In this document: positions 5,792-10,364 of the stretch, in pieces | Numbering within the stretch: the first letter of the stretch is position 1 | Layout: each line of letters starts with the position of its first letter | DNA from: Lucifugimonas sp038150225 | Lineage (GTDB): Bacteria > Chloroflexota > Dehalococcoidia > Lucifugimonadales > Lucifugimonadaceae | Length of the DNA: 10,364 nt | Assembly (NCBI GenBank): GCA_038150225.1 | Contig: JAYQWG010000049.1 | Coordinates: 1 to 10,364, forward strand | Direction of reading: 5' to 3' | Translations under genes and position numbers: made by a program | The notes under the pieces: model-generated | The model's database searches: none | What the model saw: only the letters and a program-made list of their open reading frames with translations | Told to the model about the DNA's origin: nothing

Positions 5792-7369
5792 ATGAGATTC
5801 GCCATTCTCGGCATTTCGCACGAAACAAACACGTTTTCAATAGTCCCTGCCACTTACGAAGAGTTCGAAGCTCACGACATCGTCCGAGGTGACGAAATCG
5901 TCGAAAAATATGCTGAGTCCGAGTACACAATCTCGGGCTACCTACAAGGAGCCGAAGAACTCGGATTTGAAGCCGTTCCGCTGATGTATGCCAACACCGG
6001 ACCGATTGGCACCATCACCAAGGACGCCTACGATCGACTCACTGGCGAAATGTTCGGGATGCTGCGAGAACAGGGACCGTGGGATGCAGTGCTTATCAGC
6101 AACCACGGGGCAGCGGTTTCCGAGGAGTTCCCTGACATGGACGGGGAGTTCACTCGGGCCGTGCGAGAAATTGTTGGTGATGATGTCCCGGTTGGAGTGA
6201 CGCTCGATATGCACGCCAACGTCTCGAAAGCGGTTGTTGCAAACACCGATGTGTGCATCGTGTGGAGGACCTGCCCGCACCTCGACACCAAAGTGCGAGG
6301 ACGAAAGACTGCTGAACTTATTTATCGAACCGCCAAGGGCGAAATCAAGCCAACGCAGTTCATTGAGATGCCACCAATGCTGGTGAACATCGTTAAACAG
6401 TTCACCGGGCAAGAACCAATGAAGGGGCTGGTCGACGACTGCGTGGCTTCAAACGAGATCGAAGGCGTTCTCGACACCTCAATCGCGGAGGGGTACCCGT
6501 ACTCAGACGTGAACGAAATGGGAATGTCCTGGGTCGCCATTACAGACAACGATCCTGAGTTGGCAAAGAAGGTCGCTCAAGACATGGCTGAGCGAGCATG
6601 GGAGTACCGAGTTGAGCTGAACCGACCTGTGGCCAGTATTGAAGAAGCATTAACCCAGGCGCAGGAACGATACGTCGGTCCAAAACCTGAGGGCGTCGAA
6701 AACTTCGTTCCAGATGACGGTTCAGCGCTCGCTGAAGCAGAAGAGTCCGAGCACTCCCATCTTGGACCGATTGTTTTGATGGACGTCGGCGACAACATTG
6801 GCGGAGGATCATCTGCCGATTCGACTCACATCATGAAAGTTGCACAAGAGATGGGTGTCGACGGATATCTTCAGAGCCTTTACGACCCAGAGGCCGTTGA
6901 AGCTTGCGTCGCAGCGGGTGTTGGTGCAGAAATTACTCTTGATGTCGGAGGTAAGACTGACGACATGCACGGCAAGCCGATTCGAGTGGTCGGAACCGTT
7001 CGGAATATCGATGACGGTCCATACGAGGAGACTCGACCAACCCACGGTGGCTACCGTTTCTACGACGACGGCAAGCGAGTGAGGTTCGACACGACCGACG
7101 GGATGACCTTGCTTCTCACTTCACTCCGAGGTGGAAACACAGCCCGAGCACAAATGTACTCAATGGGTATCCAACCCGAGGACTACAAGATCGTTGTCGC
7201 CAAAGGTGTCAGCTCACCTCGTCCGGCGTACCAACCAATCGCTGCAGAGATCATCATTGTGAACACGCCAGGTGTAACAACTGCCGATCTCGATACATTC
7301 GAATATCACCGACGTCGTACACCGCTCTACCCGTTTGAAGAGTTCGACTACAGCCCTGACCGAGGCTAA
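5792..7369 (+). CDS. M81 family metallopeptidase (MlrC/microcystinase C-like)
   Basis: This 525-residue protein shows the M81/MlrC layout: N-terminal HETNTF (10-15), NHGAAV (104-109), DMHAN (139-143), RTCPHLD (159-165) and C-terminal DVGDNIGGGSSADST (normally DPGDNPGGGxxGD). Candidate zinc ligands Asp139, His141 and His163 have the 2- and 22-residue spacings of the MlrC ligands. MlrC hydrolyses linearised microcystin and its tetrapeptide product, but most family members come from organisms not known to meet microcystins, and their substrate is unknown. The SSADS variant of the C-terminal loop may reflect a different substrate. No signal peptide is seen. The start ATG has GGAG 7 bases upstream. 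It lies 88 bases before the selenoprotein start on the same strand, so cotranscription is possible, but no functional link is evident. Confidence 0.88.
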   Translation: MRFAILGISHETNTFSIVPATYEEFEAHDIVRGDEIVEKYAESEYTISGYLQGAEELGFEAVPLMYANTGPIGTITKDAYDRLTGEMFGMLREQGPWDAVLISNHGAAVSEEFPDMDGEFTRAVREIVGDDVPVGVTLDMHANVSKAVVANTDVCIVWRTCPHLDTKVRGRKTAELIYRTAKGEIKPTQFIEMPPMLVNIVKQFTGQEPMKGLVDDCVASNEIEGVLDTSIAEGYPYSDVNEMGMSWVAITDNDPELAKKVAQDMAERAWEYRVELNRPVASIEEALTQAQERYVGPKPEGVENFVPDDGSALAEAEESEHSHLGPIVLMDVGDNIGGGSSADSTHIMKVAQEMGVDGYLQSLYDPEAVEACVAAGVGAEITLDVGGKTDDMHGKPIRVVGTVRNIDDGPYEETRPTHGGYRFYDDGKRVRFDTTDGMTLLLTSLRGGNTARAQMYSMGIQPEDYKIVVAKGVSSPRPAYQPIAAEIIIVNTPGVTTADLDTFEYHRRRTPLYPFEEFDYSPDRG

Positions 7370-7439
7370 AGTCTCAGACATTCGTCACGGCTTATTCACC
7401 GGCATGCACTCGCCTGTGGGTTAGCCTTGATTGAATAGC

Positions 7440-7447
7440 AGGAGAGA
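7440..7447 (+). promoter_or_regulatory. Ribosome binding site favouring the GTG start of the DsbA-like gene
   Basis: AGGAGAGA lies 10 bases before GTG 7458-7460. The alternative in-frame TTG at 7431 lies upstream of this site and has no good Shine-Dalgarno sequence of its own, so the GTG is preferred. Confidence 0.45.
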
Positions 7448-7457
7448 TTTTCGCGAA

Positions 7458-8147
7458 GTGACATCAAGGCGAGAACGAAGACAAAACAGAAAGAACAATC
7501 AGCCGGCCGCCAAGAAGCCAAACTGGCTCATGTGGGGTGGAGTCGGAGTCGTAGTAATAGCTGTAATTGCTGTTGTAGCGATTGTTTCGACATCTGGTGG
7601 TGATTCGAGCGAGTCAGATACTGACCTTCTCGTCAACGGCGGACAACTGATTGGAGACCCCGGGGCCCCGGTCACGATTGTCGAGTTCGCCGACTTCCAG
7701 TGACCGGCCTGCGCAGACTTTGCCCTCGGGCCAGGGCAACAAATCATTCGTGAATACGTGAACACTGGACGCGTGAAGATTATTTATCGACACTTCCCTT
7801 TCCTGGGACCTGAATCGTGGCGGGTAGCGGAAGCTTCGGAGTGTGCAGCCGAGCAAGGTGGCTTTCACCCTTACGAGGAAACTGCATACGTGAATCAGGG
7901 TTCGTTCACTGACGAAACGCTCGGTATATTTGCTCAAATGGTTGGACTTGATGTGGACAAGTTCAAATCATGTTTAGACAGCAACAAATATGCTGCGCGA
8001 GTTCGTAATGATCACGATGCCGGTGAACAATTGGGAGTCAATTCCACACCAACGATATTTATCGATGGATCCAAAATCCGAGGCGTCAAGCCTTACGGTG
8101 AGTACCGGGTAAAGATCGAACAGGCACTAGCCGCGGCGGGCGAGTAG
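7458..8147 (+). CDS. DsbA-like membrane-anchored thiol-disulfide oxidoreductase, predicted selenoprotein (Sec82, UPAC active site)
   Basis: Read through TGA 7701-7703, the frame gives 229 residues. A basic, Arg-rich N-terminus (1-22) and a hydrophobic anchor (about 23-43) put a Ser/Asp linker and a thioredoxin-fold DsbA domain outside the membrane. The domain opens VTIVEFADFQ-Sec82-P-A-C85, where homologues have FxCPxC, so UGA sits exactly at the nucleophilic first Cys of CxxC. After it come YRHFPFLGPES, a second Cys pair (C129 in ECAAEQ, C172 in SCLDS), a typical NSTPT cis-Pro loop (Pro198) and a complete C-terminus. The 147 codons after UGA contain no other defect. A hairpin with bacterial SECIS geometry starts 16 nt after UGA. 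VKOR follows 2 bases after the TAG stop, so the role is oxidative folding of exported proteins with VKOR as reoxidant. The GTG start is preferred over TTG at 7431, which would add 9 residues. Alternative: nonsense mutation or base error of TGC/TGT. Confidence 0.8.
7701..7703 (+). other. In-frame UGA predicted to encode selenocysteine
   Basis: TGA replaces the first Cys codon of the CPxC active site of the DsbA-like protein. The resolving Cys85 (TGC, 7710-7712) is three residues on. The methyltransferase gene in this window ends with TGA in an ATGA overlap, so the codon is not simply reassigned. Confidence 0.75.
7720..7739 (+). promoter_or_regulatory. Candidate bacterial SECIS hairpin within the coding sequence
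   Basis: TTGCCCT (7720-7726) pairs perfectly with AGGGCAA (7733-7739), 7 Watson-Crick pairs around the 6-nt apical loop CGGGCC. The loop begins 23 nt after the UGA and has G as its second base. Bacterial SECIS elements usually have the loop about 16-37 nt downstream of UGA and a G among the first two loop bases, so spacing, loop size and stem all fit. The stem is also coding (FALGPGQ). SelB binding is predicted, not shown. Confidence 0.7.
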
Positions 8148-8149
8148 CC

Positions 8150-8623
8150 ATGAACGGCTCAAGCGATCAGTCGACCAAATTGTGGTTGCTGATCGCGGCG
8201 ATTGGCCTGGCAGGGCTTGCCGTCACGACATACCTGACCGCCAACGCCCTTTCGAACACGGATGTAGCGTGCAGCGTCGGCGGCTGCAACAAAGTCCTGA
8301 CGAGCAAGTGGGCGAAGATCCTTGGCATCCCTGTATCAGCGTTCGGGATGGTCACCTATTCGGTAATCATGCTCGGATCGCTACACGCTTACCAATCGCC
8401 AACTTCCAATATCCGTGGACGATTGGTTTCGAGTGTCACTATTGGGATTGGCGTGATCGGGTCTATCTACCTGACTTTGATCGAGTTATTCGTAATCAAA
8501 GCCGCGTGTCAGTACTGCATCACCTCGGCGATTTTAGTGTTCATCGCGGCGGTAGTGTTGTGGCTAATAACCCGACGCGAGTCAGCCCTGCTGGACTCGG
8601 CCCGGCAAGTTCTGAAGCGCTAG
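8150..8623 (+). CDS. VKOR family protein (vitamin K epoxide reductase homologue, disulfide-generating quinone reductase)
   Basis: This 157-residue integral membrane protein has four or five predicted hydrophobic segments (about 11-31, 58-78, 93-117, 121-141). The loop cysteines Cys41 and Cys46 lie in ACSVGGCNKVLTSKW, followed by ILGIPVSAFGM, the conserved loop/helix of bacterial VKORs. The quinone-proximal motif is Cys120-Q-Y-Cys123 at the start of the last helix. All four redox cysteines and the Ser/Thr after the loop motif (KVLTS) are present. VKOR homologues take electrons from a thioredoxin-fold partner and pass them to quinone, replacing DsbB. In some bacteria the partner is fused to VKOR. 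Here it is a separate protein encoded 2 bases upstream, so the pair is one operon. The ATG at 8150 has GGCGAG close upstream. Intact gene; strong assignment. Confidence 0.92.
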   Translation: MNGSSDQSTKLWLLIAAIGLAGLAVTTYLTANALSNTDVACSVGGCNKVLTSKWAKILGIPVSAFGMVTYSVIMLGSLHAYQSPTSNIRGRLVSSVTIGIGVIGSIYLTLIELFVIKAACQYCITSAILVFIAAVVLWLITRRESALLDSARQVLKR

Positions 8624-8651
8624 GACAATCTTCGAACGCTCTCGTGTCACC

Positions 8652-10325
8652 CTACTTCATAGCGCCGCTGGGAGAAGCTCGGTGCTGTGAAATATGTGCG
8701 TGATCGCCCAGTAGGCGTTTCGCAAGCACCTTCGGGTCAACCGGCCACTCAAGCACGCCAGCCCTGGCTGCCCATTCGAAGTAGAGCATTTCGAGTTCTT
8801 TCGCCCTGTCAGCTTCGCCTTCAATCAGGTTGTTGGCTTCAGTCCGATCTTCCGTGATGTTGTACAACTCCCATGGACCGTCCCACTCAGCAACTAGCTT
8901 CCAGTCGCCAACTCGGATTCCTCGATTGCCTTCGTGTTCGACCGTGATTGGCTGCTCTCGGGTCCAGTCTCGACCTTGTAATGCAGGTAGGAAACTTTCG
9001 CCGTCAAGAGGTTGTATTGCCGTGTAGTTGAACTCCGATGGGTACTTCGCTCCAGCTATTGCGTAGCAAGTGGCTGAAATGTCGATGATGTGCATCGGGT
9101 CGGTGCGAATATCCGAATCCTGAATCTGGTCTGGCCAGTGAACGATGAACGGTGTTGATATTCCACCTTCGTGTACCCATCGTTTGAACAGGCGAAACGG
9201 AGCGTTTGAAACGTTTGCCCATGGCAGTTCAACTGCCTGGAACGTAGTGTCAGGCCCCGGTCGAAGATCGGGGATGTCACCAACGCGAACATCCTGTCCA
9301 TCGAGTGTCTTTGCCGTCTCCCATTGCGAAGGGTCAGGCCAATCTGTGTCTTCCTGGAACAGTTCAGCACATCCACCGTTGTCAGACAGGAACATGATCA
9401 CGGTGTTCTCGAACTCGCCGTTCTCCTTCAACGTATCGATCAGCCGGCCAACGTTGCGGTCAACCTGTTCGACCATCGCCGAGTACACCGCCATTCGAAT
9501 GTCTTCGTACTCTTTGTTTTGCACGTCATCCCAGGCAGGAACGTCGGTATCGCGGGGTGAAATCTCCCACTTGCTATCGACTACTCCAAGACCTTTCATC
9601 TCTTCGTGACGAGATGTCCTAATTGCGTCGTAACCCGCCATGTACTTGCCTTCGTACTTGGCGATGTCGTCCTCCCATGCGTGCAGGGGCCAGTGCGGTG
9701 CTGTGAAGGCCAGATACTGGAAGAACGGCTGATCCATCGAGATGGCTTCTTCGACCTGGTTGATTGCCTGGTCGACAATCGCATCAGTCAGGTGGAAATC
9801 ATTCGACTCGACGTCTATCAACTGGTCTTCGAGGATTAGCGATTTGGGATTCCAGTAGGAATCAGCCGCGTTCATGAGTCCGAACGACCGATCAAACCCA
9901 CGCTGCTTTGGCATCGGATGTCGCTCATCACCGAGGATCCATGTGTCGCGCTGACGGTTGTCCCAACTGCCTGCGACGTGCCATTTTCCAGAAAGCAGCG
10001 TCCTGTACCCAGACGTTTTCAGGACCTCAGCAATCGTGACACAGTTATCTCGAAGGAAACCCTGATATTCGGGGACTCCAAGATCGGCGGTCATTTGGCC
10101 GATGCCAGCTTGATGCGGGTGAAGCCCAGTCAGTAAAGCGGCTCGAGATGGGCAGCACCGAGCGCCGTTGTACATCTGTGTGAAGCGAAGCCCGCCATAT
10201 GCGAGTGAGTCGATGTTTGGAGTACTGATGTCCCCGCCATAACAACCGAGATCAGAATATCCGAGGTCATCGACCATGATGACGATGATGTTCGGCTTCT
10301 TGGTGGCGTTGGCTTGTTCCGCCAT
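8652..10325 (-). CDS. Type I (formylglycine-dependent) sulfatase, arylsulfatase-like
   Basis: This 557-residue sulfatase has its maturation motif at C57-C58-P-S-R61, followed by ALLTG; Cys57 should be converted to formylglycine. Metal-site and catalytic residues are present: Asp19-Asp20 in VDDLGYSD, Lys114 and His116 in SGKWHVAG, His211 in TAPHWPLH, Asp315-Asn316 in SDNGG, and Lys381 in FKRWVHEGG. Positions nearly match those of Pseudomonas aeruginosa arylsulfatase, and the length is similar, so a complete arylsulfatase-type enzyme is likely. The physiological sulfate ester cannot be inferred. No signal peptide is visible, so it may act in the cytoplasm on imported substrates. Maturation needs an FGE or anaerobic enzyme, not seen here. 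The ATG at 10323-10325 has AAGGA 8 bases upstream. It converges on VKOR with 28 bases between the stops and no obvious shared terminator. Confidence 0.92.
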   Translation of the reverse strand: MAEQANATKKPNIIVIMVDDLGYSDLGCYGGDISTPNIDSLAYGGLRFTQMYNGARCCPSRAALLTGLHPHQAGIGQMTADLGVPEYQGFLRDNCVTIAEVLKTSGYRTLLSGKWHVAGSWDNRQRDTWILGDERHPMPKQRGFDRSFGLMNAADSYWNPKSLILEDQLIDVESNDFHLTDAIVDQAINQVEEAISMDQPFFQYLAFTAPHWPLHAWEDDIAKYEGKYMAGYDAIRTSRHEEMKGLGVVDSKWEISPRDTDVPAWDDVQNKEYEDIRMAVYSAMVEQVDRNVGRLIDTLKENGEFENTVIMFLSDNGGCAELFQEDTDWPDPSQWETAKTLDGQDVRVGDIPDLRPGPDTTFQAVELPWANVSNAPFRLFKRWVHEGGISTPFIVHWPDQIQDSDIRTDPMHIIDISATCYAIAGAKYPSEFNYTAIQPLDGESFLPALQGRDWTREQPITVEHEGNRGIRVGDWKLVAEWDGPWELYNITEDRTEANNLIEGEADRAKELEMLYFEWAARAGVLEWPVDPKVLAKRLLGDHAHISQHRASPSGAMK

Positions 10326-10348
10326 TTCAGTTTTCCTTGATTACATTC

Positions 10349-10361
10349 GTTTCGTCGAAAC
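10349..10361. promoter_or_regulatory. Perfect 13-base palindrome upstream of the sulfatase (candidate operator)
   Basis: GTTTCG (10349-10354), a central T, and CGAAAC (10356-10361) form a perfect 6-1-6 inverted repeat 23 bases before the sulfatase ATG. The position and compact symmetry fit a repressor or activator site overlapping the promoter or leader. The window ends 3 bases beyond it, so the rest of the promoter cannot be judged. Confidence 0.4.
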
Positions 10362-10364
10362 AAG

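Noticed and set aside
5942..6412. 156-codon minus-strand frame inside the M81 gene
   Set aside because: Shadow frame opposite a gene with clear MlrC motifs; no recognisable protein features.
7431..7703. Short ORF of 90 codons ending at TGA, as a complete gene, and 7758-8147 as a separate gene with its own GTG start
   Set aside because: The two are in the same frame. The first ends inside the active-site motif, and the second begins mid-helix without a proper ribosome binding site. Together they make one complete DsbA-like protein.
8624..8651. Bidirectional terminator between VKOR and the sulfatase
   Set aside because: Only a weak GACA...TGTC repeat with a long loop and no T tracts is present, which is not enough to call a terminator.
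8182..8703. 173-codon plus-strand frame overlapping VKOR
   Set aside because: Alternate-frame shadow of the VKOR gene. It shows no family motifs, while VKOR has all expected cysteines.

Overview
The window is gene-dense bacterial DNA of intermediate G+C with short intergenic gaps. It carries catabolic and hydrolytic enzymes plus a disulfide-bond module. The mix is a ceramidase-domain protein, an LDH2-family dehydrogenase, an amidase, an M81/MlrC-type metallopeptidase, a type I sulfatase and a VKOR with a DsbA-like partner. This resembles uncultivated marine Chloroflexota (SAR202/Dehalococcoidia type), but that assignment is inference from gene content and is not secure. No RNA genes, CRISPR arrays or insertion sequences were seen.

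Minus-strand block, 3640 down to 1. Reading leftwards from a divergent intergenic region (3641-3844): an NAD(P)-dependent LDH2-family dehydrogenase, a beta-class DNA methyltransferase, a PD-(D/E)xK restriction endonuclease interrupted by an in-frame TAG, two tandem CDGSH iron-sulfur proteins, a hairpin terminator, and the TTG-started N-terminus of a neutral-ceramidase-domain protein that runs off the left edge. The methyltransferase and endonuclease overlap by 4 bases and form a restriction-modification unit. The unit is probably restriction-dead unless the TAG is read through or is a sequence error.

Plus-strand block, 3845 to 8623. A 65-residue protein directly abuts an amidase-signature enzyme, an arrangement like GatC/AtzG-type small subunits. 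A 354-base gap follows, then an M81/MlrC-family enzyme, then a two-gene disulfide-formation operon.

That operon is the main discovery candidate. A membrane-anchored DsbA-like thioredoxin-fold protein has UGA in place of the first active-site Cys codon (Q-UGA-P-A-C). The reading frame continues intact for 147 codons after it. A 7-bp perfect stem with a 6-nt loop begins 16 nt downstream and has the geometry of a bacterial SECIS element. The protein is therefore read as a selenoprotein with a UPAC active site. Two bases after its stop starts a VKOR-family membrane quinone reductase, the expected reoxidising partner. UGA serves as an ordinary stop elsewhere in the window (the methyltransferase), so wholesale UGA reassignment is unlikely.

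Right end: a type I sulfatase on the minus strand converges on the VKOR gene. A perfect 13-base palindrome lies just upstream of its start.
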